Notes under the pieces: generated by a model | What the model was told of the DNA's origin: nothing | Database searches by the model: none | Seen by the model: only the letters and a program-made list of their open reading frames with translations | Position numbers and translations under genes: made by a program | Assembly: GCA_964036155.1 (NCBI GenBank) | Contig: OZ038423.1 | Coordinates: 4,045,249 to 4,109,248, forward strand | DNA: 64,000 bases | Source of the DNA: Diploscapter coronatus | Taxonomy: Eukaryota > Nematoda > Chromadorea > Rhabditida > Rhabditidae | Direction of reading: 5' to 3' | In this document: positions 32,094 through 45,606 of the stretch, in pieces | How the letters are laid out: each line of letters opens with the position of its first letter | Position numbering within the stretch: position 1 is the first letter of the stretch

Positions 32094-33636
32094 TTTTTGA
32101 GCATCCCCTTCGTTCTCAGTATATAAAATGGAAGGATTTCGAAACAGCTACTTAGCTAGTACTGACACCTGATATCATCGGTCTACTTTCATATTTTCAC
32201 ACTTTCAGGCCTAAATCTCAGTTTAGTAGGTTTGACTACAATTTCATGAGTAGCCGCTTAGTCCATCATTTCTTCCTCTTATTTTGCTTTGGCTAGTTGA
32301 TATACGAATTGGTTGCCATGAATTTTAGATTTTTACTCAGACTTCAGAATTCCGAATCATTCTTTAGCCTTTTCATGCACACAACTCTCGCCAGTTCTAC
32401 ACATTTGACCTGCATTTGAAATGAAATGTGTTCTATTGTGGGAGACTTCCATGAGGAATGAGTTATTCTGGGAACTAATTTTTCGAAAAATTCAAGGCTA
32501 AGAACGGATTTTTCGGGAAATTCTACGTTTTTCCAGATTCACCTCTTTTAGCCGAAATCGAAATCCACGAATCGGTCATTATGCGTCGTTCACGCAATGC
32601 ATTTCATGCACTCATTTCATTCTCATATTTCTCTTCTCTGTCTTCATTTTCCTTTACCGTCTCTATCTTTCATAAGGCCATTCAAACTTTGTCTACTTTC
32701 CAACGCAACTCGCAACCTATTGTGTTATTCAATACTTTGCTCAAACTTTGCATTTTCTATTCGAACGTCAATTTTCCTGAAAATATTATCTTTCTGCTGC
32801 AACTGTATTTTAAATTTCGCAGAAACATCGTCGTCCTATCAACAACTTTCTAGTTTCTTTGTAACACGTCCAAAATATAGTAATCGTAAAATTTCGTACT
32901 GGCAGTTTTGTCACGTAAACGTTTTCTTCTGGCAATTATTCATAGGCGATAGATTCCGACACGTCCATTCTGAACTAGTATCACTTTCTTCAGAAATTTT
33001 CTTATTACTGACTTAACTATCTTTTCTCTTTTTTAAATTATAGAAATGGAAACATACGAAATAGGATTGAGAACGCTAAAACATTGTCCAAATGTTATTT
33101 CGTTGTAGGCTTTGAGGCATTCATATTTGTCACTGATTACAATGCGTGTTCTCCTATTTCACGTTATTATATTTGGAAAATGCTAGCGTTGCATTCTTCT
33201 TCGCTTTTTCTGACCTGTCAAAATTACCGCGAATTATATTTGTGCATACGCTTCAGGCACTCCTTTCCGCGCGAAATTCTCATTTTCATCTTTCCATTTT
33301 CTACGCATTTGCATTGTATTCCATTCTCCTGCAAGTCCAAGCCCAGCCCCACTCACTCTCCACTTTCACTTTAACCTTTCATTCAGCACAGAAGAGACAT
33401 TCTGTCGACATTTTTTGCCCAATTATCAATACCACCCTTTCACATATTTTAATATATCTTTAATTATTCAAGCCATTCAAGTGCCAATTTATCCACAATT
33501 ATCTGCTGCATCATTGCGCCAAATGTCATCGGCTAAATGGCATTCCTTCTAGTTCCAAATGCTATTATGATATTTATCCGAACCGTATTTAGTCTCGATA
33601 TTCCAATTGTTCTCGTTTCATTCTAAGTTTTTCAGG
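32094..33636. other. Intergenic DNA, no gene recognised
   Basis: AT- and CT-rich spacer between the mariner element and the mucin-like gene. Frames at 32597-33016 and 33084-33463 are Phe/Ser/Leu-rich, overlap in several frames and lack splice context. The last 10 bases contain the trans-splice-type acceptor TTTTTCAG. Confidence 0.4.
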
Positions 33637-36590
33637 ATGTCGAACAAGATGCTATTCGGTATTCTCCTACAAAGTCTGATTTTGGCATATTCAAGTGCTG
33701 CTCCAACGCAACCGTGCTCGAGCGGCGATATCATTCTGGAACGGATAACCGATCGAGGCGGCAAGGTAGGTTCATTTGCAAGCTAGAAAAATCCCGGTTG
33801 TCTTCAACTTCTTCGCCAATTAATTTTATCATGTGAAAAATGCATCCATGAAATAGGATTCTTTTTCGGAAAGCGATGTTCATGGGATCTAGAAAAGTGG
33901 GGAATCGCGAAATAAATTCAATTTGAAAATATCCTTGCAAGTAATTGCTGTAGTTTCTCATGAACAACAGAGTTCCTTCGTAAACTAACCCACTCATATT
34001 CAAACTTCTTCTTATCATATCTGAAAACTTCGTTTGCATTCCAGATTTTCACGCTTCATCACACATTTGAAACCAATCTGTTTGCATTGTTCACTTCTCC
34101 GTTCTTCCCTTCTCTTCTCCTTCACCTCCTTTGCCTTTTTCTTTTCTATTTTGTGTACTTGTTGCGGAAAGAGCGTTCGCGCAAATGTACGCGTAATTAT
34201 TGTTTACATAATCCATTCTTATGAAAGGGGGAAAGAGGCGTTCAATTTGGTTCGATTTGTCGATTGCACTCCATGAACAATCGCCCCACTCCACCCTCTA
34301 ATTAGACACCTCACTTCCGACCCTTCGCTTAGGGACAGATTCGGGGGGATTATGCGTGAAAATTCTAACATTTGATCTGCACCCAAGGAAAAGATGTGTG
34401 CGAAAGAAAACGAATATTTATATCAACAAAATATTCTTTGCAAAATAGATGATAAAATTTAACACGCTATTCTTTTTTCATGCAAAACTTCATTCGAACA
34501 TTATGAACCATAGATCTTTTGAGCTGTGGGTGTGAGAGACGATGGGTGGTCACTGAAGGTCGAGAATGAGACATTTAGAGCAAAAGTGACAATTATGAGT
34601 TTAATTTTAGGCGATCAAGGCTCGGTGCGACGACTCCGACGAGTGCAACCTTTTGCCAGAGTGCAATTTGGTACCAAAACTCGAGGTAGAGAAGAGATAA
34701 ACAGCTAAATTATCATACATTTGGATAAATTTAGAAGCCATGCTGCTGCTCGAAGGACAAGGGATGCACACAGATGGCTATGATGCCGAAACTGAAAATG
34801 ATGAGGAGATTCGCTAGGGATGCAACGTAAGAAAGCTTGTGTGGTTAGAATGATTCGAGAAGATGAGAGTATACACTGAAAGAAACCGTATTGGCTCTAC
34901 TAGTGAAGAGAAATTGCTCACTTTCTTCGATCAATAATCGCTTGGAATAATCCATATTTTTGACAATCTTTGACCAAATATAATGAATAAGTTTCAGATC
35001 GAAGCCGGTGATTGAGCCCTCCCCTCCTGCCCCACCTCCAGCATCATCGTCCACTCAAATCTCCGCTACCACAACAGATACGACCTCTGTCACAACTCCC
35101 ACTTCCTCAAAGCCAAAGGACACGGGGTATGACAGTTGTTTCTTTGCTGGCCATTAACTCGACACGTATAGGGTCATCAAATTGACCTTTACCTAGCATA
35201 ACTGAGTGATAAAAGATGGCACTCCAAAAAATTTCTTCGAAAAAAAAAAAGATTTACTTTTGTGAGTCTGATTGAATTCTATCCGATAGTATTTCTTGGA
35301 AAAAATCGTATCCTTCTGAGTTATCAAAAATCGAAAAAAAATATCCGAAATGAAACAAAATTTGGAAATTTTCAGATCACAATCCTCAACTGAAGCACCG
35401 AAGCCGATTCCTCCTTCCGTGCCGAAGCCGAAGTCGACAGAGTCTGCTGAGAAGTCAGAGGAGAAAAAAGATTCTCCAAAGACAACTGAAACGGCTAAAT
35501 CTGAAGAGACCAAGCCTCAAGCGCCTGCACCATCGACTGAAGTTGAGACCACGACAACAGCCAAATTGGTCATCACAACCAAGTCGATGCCGATCACCGC
35601 CCGGATTCCATTGAATGCACCGGAAAGGAAAGAGTCTGCTAAGGTCGAAACCACAACCAAATCTCCAGGTACGAGAAATTTGAGCAATTATATTCTCTAG
35701 TTTTCATTTTTAGCGAAACTCACAGAGAAGCCAAAGCCTGTTGAGAGTACCACTCAGAAAATCGACACCACCTCTATTGAAGCCGCTGCCGAAGAACTTG
35801 CCAGCACAGTCAAAAAGTTGGAGGATACTGAGACGACGACTGTCATGCTGACTTCAGAGCAGACGAGCACTATTTCCAAAATTACAAGAAGAAAGGTAAA
35901 ACGAAAGCCTCAAAAACCAAGTCAAGAGTTTTTTTTATCCAGAACCTGTTCGCTGGCGATCCATCTGATGGCGATGACGACTCGGCTGATGCTGATTCTT
36001 CTTTCTTCAGGAACTCCAAGAATGGTGTTACTGACCTGACAACACAAGTAGCCATGAGCAGTGTAGGAAACTCATATAAAAATCAAGTTCAATTATAATT
36101 TTAGGGAGCTCGCGAGATGCGTGAATGGCTGCCATGGTACGTCGCAGTTGCAGCCGGATTCGTGACCAGTGTCGTCCTTGCTTGGCTTATCGTCTACACT
36201 GTTCGAAGGTGAGACTTCAAACAAATGGCAATATTTAAATGGAGAAATAACTCTTAATGTAAGACTTTGGGATAGGACGAGTGAGAGATTACCAAAAATG
36301 TGAGAAAATGCGTTTCGCTCTTCGTCATCTAGTCAAACTGTTGCTCAAACGAGATACTTTGCGTGAAAATTTGAAATGCAGAAAATCTTTGAACATGAAA
36401 AATGTGAATAATTTTAAAGAAAACTCACGAAACTATTTTCCTTCATTTCAGGAAGAACAGAAATCGCGCTGCTCGAGAAGCCAGAGCTCGTTCTCAAGCG
36501 GATTCGAAGAAGAGTTCGGAAGAACCCGATATTTCGGCTGCTTCGTCACCTCTCATTGCGAACAGCAACACTGACGGCCATAAACCATAG
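33637..36590 (+). CDS. Mucin-like type I membrane protein (420 aa)
   Basis: Nine exons join in phase: 33637-33765, 34611-34685, 34735-34826, 34998-35126, 35376-35668, 35714-35895, 35943-36062, 36105-36208 and 36452-36590. The ATG follows TTTTTCAGG, a likely trans-splice site. Order of parts: signal peptide (LLQSLILAYSSAAP), a short Cys-rich module (CDDSDECNLLPEC and PCCCSKDKGC), a long Thr/Ser/Pro/Lys-rich stalk of about 220 residues expected to be heavily O-glycosylated, an acidic patch (DPSDGDDDSADADSS), one membrane helix (VAVAAGFVTSVVLAWLIVYTV) and a basic cytosolic tail (RRKNRNRAAREARARSQ). No known family was recognised. It could be a cuticle or epithelial surface protein; that is inference. 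Confidence 0.85.
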
Positions 36591-39500
36591 GACTTTCTCG
36601 AAATCCTAATTCACACTTAGCGTATCTCAGTCAATAATCAAACCTACCAAGTCATGATCTCCAAATATCATTTCTAGTTCCATAGAATCTTCAAATAATA
36701 ACTTAATAATGTCGCCAAATTAATGCCCATGAATAGTCACCTCAAAGTTTCGTTCAGTCTTGGAGTATCTTTTCATTTTTGTTGGAGTAGATTTGTACAA
36801 CAAACAAGATGGTCGTACCAACAGTGAATTTAAAACTTTGCATTTCGGTACAAATCATATATGTTGTGATACAAATCACCTTCAACTTCACATTTTGTCA
36901 AAAATTTACTATTTACACAATATCATTAGCTCCGAAGTCCTTCCAAATAATCGACCTTACAATAACTTATTACTCACCATTTTATTCAGAAATTCAGAAA
37001 ACTGGGTATCGATTCATGTCCACAACATTCTCAATGCATGCAATTATGATTTACTTCTTCGTATTTCTTTAGAATATCGACTTTGCCTAATTTTAGGTAC
37101 TTATTTATTATACCGCGTCGTGTTGTGTGTAGAAAAATAAACATTTCGAAAGATCTTAAAATATTGCACTTTCGATTGAACAACAATGTGCGAAATCGGA
37201 AATTACTGTTGTTGACTTTATGAACTTGTCAAAATTGACGAAAAAACTTCCATTATTGTGCATGTCTATTTAGACTTGTAAAAATTTCACGGCCAAAATG
37301 AAAATTTCTCCAAGGCCTTTTTCTCCGAAACGTAATAATTCGATAAATCAAGAAACGCGAAATGCGAGGGAAACGAGGAAAGTGTCTTCTAATAAGTTGC
37401 GCAAACCAATGTGCAGAGATTAGTATTTTAGGCTAACCTCTTACTCGCTGTTTATAATTTGCGATTGATTTATGGCCGTTGTTTATGGAGGGTATTCCGT
37501 TGCACTTGAATATCACCCAGTCGAGTATTGGGAAATAAAAATATCTTTCTATTGGGATCTCTCCAATATTCTAATATTCCTTTCCATTGGAATCCACTAA
37601 TAGTGGGCATCTTTCCTTGTGCATTTGACATGCATTTGCGGATGGTTCTAATTAGGTTTGATTACGTTTTGCACTGGAGCAAATTTTACGTTTTCACTGC
37701 AGAATTCAGTCATCTTATAGCTTAAATGAAAGGAATTTTCATGAGAGTTAGAGTCCTTTCGCATGTTTCCATACTTGATTAGTTTGTTTTCACTGGAATT
37801 TTAGCTGCTTTTTTTTTGTTATAAAAAGTTGCTAGTAGTTTGCTCTAGTATTGAAACCTTGAGTAGTTTTGTGAAATTTGATACATTTTCGATACTTCAT
37901 TAGTTGGTTTTTGCAGCATTTCTGCCACATTTTCATCAAACAATTTCGAAGAAATAACACTAACTTTTCATCTTTCGTCTCATTTTACTATGCATATCTT
38001 CTCTTCTGCTTTGACATTTCACTTTTCTCGTGTCCACTTTGGGTGAGCAACATCATTTTCGGATTGCTTCCACAACTTCTCCTCTCTCCCTTCTCTCATT
38101 TCTTTTCTTTAGTCTCTTCTCTTTCATCCTTCCTCCCCTTGCCTATCTTCCTTTCCTTTCTTCTTCTTTGCATTTTGCCTTTGACTCTATAATTTCCGGC
38201 TTTCAATGATGCCCTCTCAATAGGCCAATGGCCAATACGGATTGGGTTTGATTCGATGCGAATTTGAGAATTTCCAATTTCGAGTTTCTGCGCCATAAAT
38301 CTCCTCAACCATCATTAGGATGCTCCTATGAAATTGCATGGGAATAAGTCAAGATATAAATTTAGATCTGAGATCCTCTGCATTTTTTTTTTGGAATCTC
38401 ACTCTGTAGCTGAAAATGTCTTTCACATAAAAATGCGGGAAAGCTCTTTCTATCGACTATCGCAAAATTTCTTTTCCTGTCTATAATCAGTCGTCAAGAA
38501 AAAATATGCTCTTTCAGGTCGAAAGTCGCTTTCCCAAGAAACCTGTTATTCAAAACAAAATCGTCTGAATCTGACACGAAATGCAATTTTCTTTGAGCTC
38601 ACTTTCGCTCTTGCATCTTTGCACTTTGTTTTCGCACCTGCCTGTGTATTAGCATGACAATGGTCAGTTGTCTGCAGTTGGCTGTTTTGTGGATTTGAGC
38701 CTTTCCTCCCCGCGTACTGCTTCTCTCGCAAATCGTGTCCAGTTCTACGTAAACACATCCACACGGCCAACAGCACTCATTCAGTCATTCAGCAAGGCAA
38801 TAGCATCTACAATCCCTTTCCTTCCTCTCTTCTCTCATCCATTCATCCATCCATCCATCCATCCATTCACCCACTTTTCACCATCAATTCATTCAGTTCT
38901 GCTAAATATTCCGATTTCGTTTATTATGTCCGTCTCCCACGGCTTGTGGACGTCCATTATATCGTGCATTTCATAAGAGATGCATGGAAGAGCGAAGAGT
39001 CTCATTATTACTAAACGATCTTTCCGGCTTCTCTCTCCAAAAACTAATTTAGATAGTGCCAATTTTATCGCAAATAAAGTCATTTTAAAAGTTTGGCGTT
39101 AAACAACCAATGAAGCCTATTTTGCCATAGTAAAAGTTTGTTGTAAACGCGCCTATTTACTCATGGTCGTTTTCACTTGTAGCGACTTGTGAACTGACAT
39201 GCCGCCAGTCAACAAAACAAAGCGTTTCTAGGTGCATCATTTTGAATCGTCAATTTACATGATCTTCATCAGTCTCTAGAACTCTTATGAGACTTTATCA
39301 TAAAACAATTTTGATCGTTGAGCCTCATCTTCTTCCATGCATCTTTTCATCAATTCACTATGGATTAGACGTTAGAAACTGCGGCAAATTTAGAGAGCCA
39401 CCGCTTGGAAATTATTTTGAACTGGAAATGACGGGATGACGATGTGAAAAGTGCAGACAAAATGGATGATTCGATTCGATGGATTGGCTGACTTGGACGG

Positions 39501-40974
39501 GTGAGGGAAAATCCAGTCTCGATTAGCTACAGCCCTCTGTCCTCGTCCTTCTGCACTTCCACTCATTCCGCAACAAACCGCCAAACCTATTCACTCCACT
39601 TGGCTGTTGGCGCTACCTCTATTATTCAGTTACCACAACATATCACAATTACTGTTGCTAGAAATGCCTGAAATCAATTGGGTAAGACTTACATTTTTAA
39701 AAGAATATTATATTGCTTCAAGTTTTTATCATGAAAAAATTAAGTGGAAAAAGAGAACTTGTAGAAGTTTTTTCTCATCATTTCTGTCGAAGCTAAAATA
39801 TTGGCACATCGGTTCAGAACAAAACGACTACATCATATGCTCCTTTTCTCTGCAAACTTTGTTCCAAGTTGCAAGTTCGCCGTGTTTTTGATTTCTTTGG
39901 TTTAGCGACTCTTTTATTCGCAAATTTTATGAGCTCCTCCGCAACTTTGCAAACACTGAACCGCGTGGTTATTTTTTCATGCCTTTTTCCATTCCACTTG
40001 TACAACATTGACATTCGATACTAGCGGGGTTTCTTTGACGGAAGTTTTATTCAATAATTTATGCTCCCCAAAATACGCATTTCTTTATGATTCTACTCAT
40101 ACTTTTAGTTAGACATTTCAATTAAAAACTCGAAATTACATTTTCATCAAAATTTGACGAGGAATTTTCGAATTGAAAATCTTTTCTTCAAAAGGGCTGG
40201 TAGAGTAGATTTTTTAAAAATGGTTTTACTGCGATATTAAATCTTCTACGTGTTTAATTTCCACGCAAAATGAGTCTATGCGTTTCCTTATTTGCCTTCT
40301 GTTTCTTCGTTTCGTTTCCTTTTCTGTTCTGCAGTATTTTTGCTCTAGAATCGATATCCTCCCTCTGTGGCTTTCATTGCTTCACGGCTTCTGCTGCAAT
40401 CCTCCATTCCTCGATCTTTTTTCCTTCTTCACAGACTTAGCCTTTGCCGTTTCGAGCCACAAGGTCTCAAGCCATCTTTCATCCATCTTTCTTCCTCTTT
40501 ACTTTTTCCCATTCTTATCCATTTTCCCATTGGCAATTTCGGCTTTTATCTTTCCGAGTTTAGTTTTGTCACTGCTTTATTATGCCCTTCAAGTGCCACT
40601 TGTTTCGCGCAATATGCAACTTTTTTCTTGGCCTTTAAAAATTCAGTTTTTGAAAAGTCTAAAAATGGCATCATAATGTTTTAACGGTGCGAAAATTTTC
40701 ACCCAGCTCAATTGTTTTCCACGGTAGATAAAAATCAACAAAACGCTAGGCTTTATCAACCCTTATCAAATGATAGTTATTATTTGCGGTTTATTTATTT
40801 TTCCCTCATTGACCGGATATCGAGCCTTTCCCATTCATTATTCCCGACAGCTGCCTCTGCACATGGATTATTCAATAATGATTGACGCCTTTGTGCAGCG
40901 CGCTCGGCAACAAGCGAGGATCGCGTTTCTCATTGCAAAAATTGCAGCATATTCTCGAGCTCGAAGACGCAGCC
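36591..40974. other. Intergenic DNA, no gene recognised
   Basis: About 4.4 kb. Frames at 36760-37140, 37878-38192, 40278-40676 and others are hydrophobic translations of T/C-rich DNA with no domains. One microsatellite is noted separately. The last 80 bases form the probable 5' leader of the next gene (acceptor TTTGTGCAG at about 40898). Confidence 0.4.
38836..38872. repeat. CATC tetranucleotide microsatellite
   Basis: A run of CATC units with one or two interruptions (CATCCATTCATCCATCCATC and onward), followed by CATTCACCC. Confidence 0.85.
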
Positions 40975-42443
40975 ATGAACATGAACACCACAGAGCCCGT
41001 GATCACGATCGGGGAGGAATTGGAACACAGGAACCAAGGTAGGCATATTTTCATCTTTTAAATCTCAGTCATTTTAGTATTGCGTTTCTTTTCAGGTCAA
41101 ACAATTGAAATACCGTATTTTCTCTAATTGAAGCCCTCCCCCTCGGATTTCCAAATCTACCCATTACCCAACTCAAATCATTCTGCAAACTGTTTCTATG
41201 CATTCTTTAGAGTATTTAGAGCATATTTACTTTTGATCCTAAGTTTCTACGATCATCAGATGAAGTGTAATGGGGGTTTGAAAAGTCGGATTTTTGAGAA
41301 AATTGGAGGGTTGGAAAATAGAAGCTCAGGGGCTTCTATTAGAGAAAATATGGTAGTCTCTATTTTCTAAAAAAAATTACATCTACTTTTCACCATACCA
41401 AAAATACTGATTTTCAAAATTCCCTAGATTATCCTCAGCTTGAAGGAGAAAAAGTGCTCAATTACACCTGAAATCTTCTCCAACATTCATTAAACCCCCA
41501 CGTGATTCTTTCTTAAGAAAATACTTAAGTTTTCATTTCTGTTTGAACACTTTTCTCACTTAGAAAAACTGATGCTCTCTGCAAAAAGCACTCATTCGAG
41601 AGGGCGAAGAGCAGATGCCACTGGATCGGGAAAAGCAAAGAGAAACGAAGTGAAGTAAAAAAGAGGAAGAGGAAGGGATACATGAAGCTGAAAATGAAAG
41701 AGGAAAACAAGCAGAGAACATGGAAGATAGAAAAAGGAGAATTTCACAAGGAAGAGAGAAAAGAGCCCACAGAATCGATTCATTGCATTCATTCGTCTTT
41801 GTGCAGCAATCGTCCAACCTTCTACAATAGCTGATTCTTCTATCTTCCTGAAAGATATACTTTCTACCTAGACTTCAGTTCAAATGTACATCATGAATGC
41901 ATTCTCTAAAGATAAAGAGAAATCAGAAGAAAAACTGCATTCGAATTTCGCCGATTCAGAAAGCCGCTTCCAAAATGAGATGATCGCCCTCTACACGTTA
42001 CTGTTATTATTATTCGCCGGTAGCTGCTTCTATCTGATATTCCGAGCAATTTTCAATCAGAAAAGGGTAAGCGTTGTTCAATTGGAAAATATTCTAACAA
42101 AATTCTTAGTCCCAATTACGCAAATCGAAATTTTCGAGAAGAGAATACTAGCGGATAAATGTGGCAATCGAGCTAACGTTAATTCGAACAGAAAGTCGCT
42201 TCGAATTATTTGGATCTCAAGACACCGATATTTTCGACAGAGATTGACTAGACTTCATGGAAAAATAATTGAATTATTTTCATAACTCATCCAAATACAA
42301 AGAGCTGATTGGAAATTTATATTTTTCGCCACAAATGGATGCTTTCAAACATCTCTAAGAAATTCCTATCAATCATTTCTTACTTTCAGGGCCGAGGCGA
42401 CAAAACTCCACTCACTGCGTCAGAAACGCTAACCCCTTCATAA
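40975..42443 (+). CDS. Small single-pass membrane protein (101 aa)
   Basis: Three exons in phase: 40975-41038, 41879-42066 and 42390-42443. Exon 1 gives MNMNTTEPVITIGEELEHRN. Exon 2 begins VQMYIMNAFSKDKEKSEEKL, a charged region, then one membrane helix (MIALYTLLLLLFAGSCFYLI). The tail is basic then Ser/Thr-rich (GRGDKTPLTASETLTPS). The first intron is 840 bases. A shorter protein starting at the ATG at 41884 or 41893, just after CTTCAG, is an alternative. The frame upstream of 40975 is open but has no ATG. Family unknown. Confidence 0.65.
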
Positions 42444-43832
42444 GCCACTTATTATTTTTTTTGTAAAAAATCTATTCTATCAGGAGAATATCATTAATTT
42501 ACTTCGATTGATTTCTTACGAGTATTTCTCAGTTATTATCCCCGTGCATCAGAGATCTCTATCAGCAGAATGTATTTTATTTTCCATTGGAATTACAAAT
42601 CTATCTCAAATTTTCTATGTCTTGCATCACCTCAATAAATGTTTGAAAATTTGAATTTTGATTATTTTCATTCATTTGGATAAAAATTCGACCATTTCTC
42701 TCTCTCATGGTTCGCAGTTATTTCTCAAATTAATCGTCTCCCTGCTGGTGGTGAGTTTTAGACATGGCCATGAATTGGCTTCGCAAATGAGAAAATGCAG
42801 TTACATTTCAAATTTGTTAATCTTCGCAAATTTTGCATTTGAAGGGGAAACTTTCTCGGGTTGCGTGCTTATGTACTATCATCTTTGGGGCTTGAAATTT
42901 CCTACAGAATCCCTGTTCTCAAATCCCACCAAAATTTCAAGCTTTCGCAGAAGACTGATTCCGAAAATTCGTTTACGAAAAATTGTAATTTTCGTATATT
43001 CCAACTTTGAGCATTTATGGTCTTTAACTAATGTAAGCCAGATTCATTTTTATTTCTCAAGAATATGGCATTTTATAAACAGGTGCAATTTAAAATTCCC
43101 AGGTGATATTTTTAAATTTCTAACGATTTTTGCGTTAATTAATGGAAATATAATTACAAAGTGATTAGAATAATAAATAATGTCGCATGAACTTAGCAGC
43201 GTTTGCATTTGTAACCATTTCTTTTCACGATAACGATTTAACTTGCTAAATATTATGGACGGAAACATTACGGTTATTCATTTCAATCCTGGGTACTATT
43301 TCGTAGCTCTACGTATTTTTGAGGCAATACAGCTTCTGATTAACTTATTTGTTCTGTATCAGAACTGAGTCGAAGTTTCGAGGGTTTTTGAACCAACTTC
43401 GACTTCGAATTTAAAGATTAAACTTCGTCTCAGCTTTGATCTTCAAGCAGAATGATTAAATTTAAATTTAAATTTTTTTTATCTGAATGTCATTTTCACC
43501 TGATCTCAAGATATTAATAAATGTCTACCAATTTAAATTCACCAACTTTTCGCTAGTCACATAACGGTAAGCATACAGCTGAAATTTTCAAATTTCAAAT
43601 GTGAAGCTAACAGATTAAAAGACAATAAATAAAGAGGAGGTGAAATTCATAACGTTCTAACTGTAGTAATTTGATCCTTTTTACTCTCAGAAACTTATAG
43701 CTGAATTTATTCTTTCATTTCGATAGTTTTATGGTGATTGTAAAATTCAAATAAAAATCCTAATACATTCTAAATTTTTATTTCTTCTCACTGATTATCA
43801 ATTATCCGAGTTTTCTTAATATCAATCTTCAG
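42444..43832. other. Intergenic DNA, no gene recognised
   Basis: AT-rich. A 168-codon frame at 42658-43164 has no recognisable domain and ends in AT-rich sequence; I do not call it a gene. Confidence 0.4.
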
Positions 43833-45449
43833 ATGATTGACTGTGATGATGAGAAGAATGATAATAATAATCGATATATCATGTGTGCCGTTATGAAAAT
43901 TATTGACCAAAACGATGTTCACCTGCCAATATATTTTGAACTGGTTCTCGAATACATATTCGATATAACCTTTATACCATGCTATATTCTTCATGCATTA
44001 TTTATCTACACACTGTTCAAAACGTACAAATCTGAAAAATCGGTGACATCACATTTAAAAAAAAAATATTCCTACCATATCGTTTCAGGATTCATATATT
44101 TCGCTGCTCTACCTTCTAGAATTTCTTTCAATCTATCACTTGATTTATTCGACTTTATTCGTCTCCGAGTCACCACTGTATTACAATAAGAACGAGTAGG
44201 TTCTAGTTTAAATCTAATCGAAGATATTTTATGTTTGATCAATATTTGTGTTCATAAATGCACATGCATAAGCTTACGAGAATTAAAGATATATCAAGTT
44301 CAAATATGAATTTCATTTGACTTGGCCACGTCAATGAAATATCAAATAAATAAAACTGATGAATAAACGATATGATTTCAGTTTCTTGTATAAATCAATA
44401 ATATTCAACTGGACTGTTCATCCATTCACAATTCGCTTGGTTCATTACCTAGACTTTTTGCTATGTCTACAAAGATTTATCATTATTTGTGATCTTCCGA
44501 AGAGCGATTCATTGCCAATTCGGTGAGTGATTACATCTATGATCAAAAATGTTTGGCGTATTATTGATTTTTTTCTATAAATATTGGTTTAAAATTGCAG
44601 TATTGCGGATTTATCAAAATTTAATTTAGAAAAGAAATTTTAATTTGCAGCCAACCATTAATATTGGTAGTTCCATTCTCACTATTATCCTATTTCATCT
44701 ACGGGAAATATCAAGCCTCGTTTGAACTGAATAATGAGAATGAGCAATTCGCTCCTGATGACAAGATATACGTTTATGTTAGTTGTTAATTATTTTCACG
44801 CGATAAAAATCGCTACCAAAATCATTTAGATAGATATTGGAATTCGTATATTTATGTCAATATCTTGCCTAATTATCTACATTTATCTATTCATCAAAAT
44901 TGAAATGATTCGCAAGAAAACGAAAAACCATGCGAGCATCACTCTCCTTCTGCAACTGCTTCCCTTTACTATATACGAATTTGTTAGTTATAGCATGTTT
45001 TATATTTCGAAATTAGTTTAAAAAAGTATTAATATAAAAAGATGTTTCAGTTTGATCTAATGACAGAAACGATATTTGTTTATTTTATCGGAGATACCCA
45101 AAACTTCATTGTTGAAATACTCTACAAAGGAGTAAACCATCTTTCAAGCGACGATTATTATGATTCTGATGGAGAATCTTCATATGGCAGTAAAGTATAC
45201 ACCCTCTTTAGAACTCAAATTGCTTTGCAAATTATTACAAGCTCAATCGAACTCTACACAGCCTATCTTACAACAATTTGCGTTCCCCTATCGTTCATAA
45301 TTGCAAATCGCGAGAGAAGAAGACTCATTTATCAACTAGTTCCTGAGAAAATTCGAAATTACTTTGCGAAAATATTCTGCTGTCGATGTTTCAAGAAATC
45401 TCAAATAACTCCGCTTGACAATGTTCAAATACAGAGTAGTACTGTGTAA
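43833..45449 (+). CDS. Serpentine-receptor-like multi-pass membrane protein
   Basis: Five exons: 43833 to about 44168, 44382-44522, 44651-44777, 44830-44982 and 45051-45449. The ATG directly follows CTTCAG. About seven hydrophobic segments occur, e.g. FDITFIPCYILHALFIYTLF, SGFIYFAALPSRISF, FTIRLVHYLDFLLCLQRF, LILVVPFSLLSYFIYG, IRIFMSISCLIIYIYLF and ELYTAYLTTICVPLSFIIAN, with a basic, Cys-containing C-terminal tail (RRRLIYQLVP, FCCRCFKK). This is the layout of nematode chemoreceptors; I cannot assign the subfamily. Exons 2-5 join in phase. Exon 1 to 2 does not: donors at 44169 and 44178 are both phase 0 whereas exon 2 needs phase 2. Either a small exon is missed or the gene is broken there. 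Confidence 0.65.
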
Positions 45450-45606
45450 ACATAAATTGTATCGAATTTTAATGCATAATTGTCAAATAAATTATTTATT
45501 TAAAATTTAATTGCGAAATATTCTTGAGTTATTTGCGATACCTGTATTTTGGAATGTAATGCGAAAAGTTGGTATTTGAAGTTAACGCCAATCAATGCCA
45601 GGTGTT

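Noticed and set aside
42658..43164. 168-codon plus-strand frame
   Set aside because: Somewhat long for chance, but it has no domain, no trans-splice-type acceptor near the start and no partner exon. Left uncalled, not excluded.
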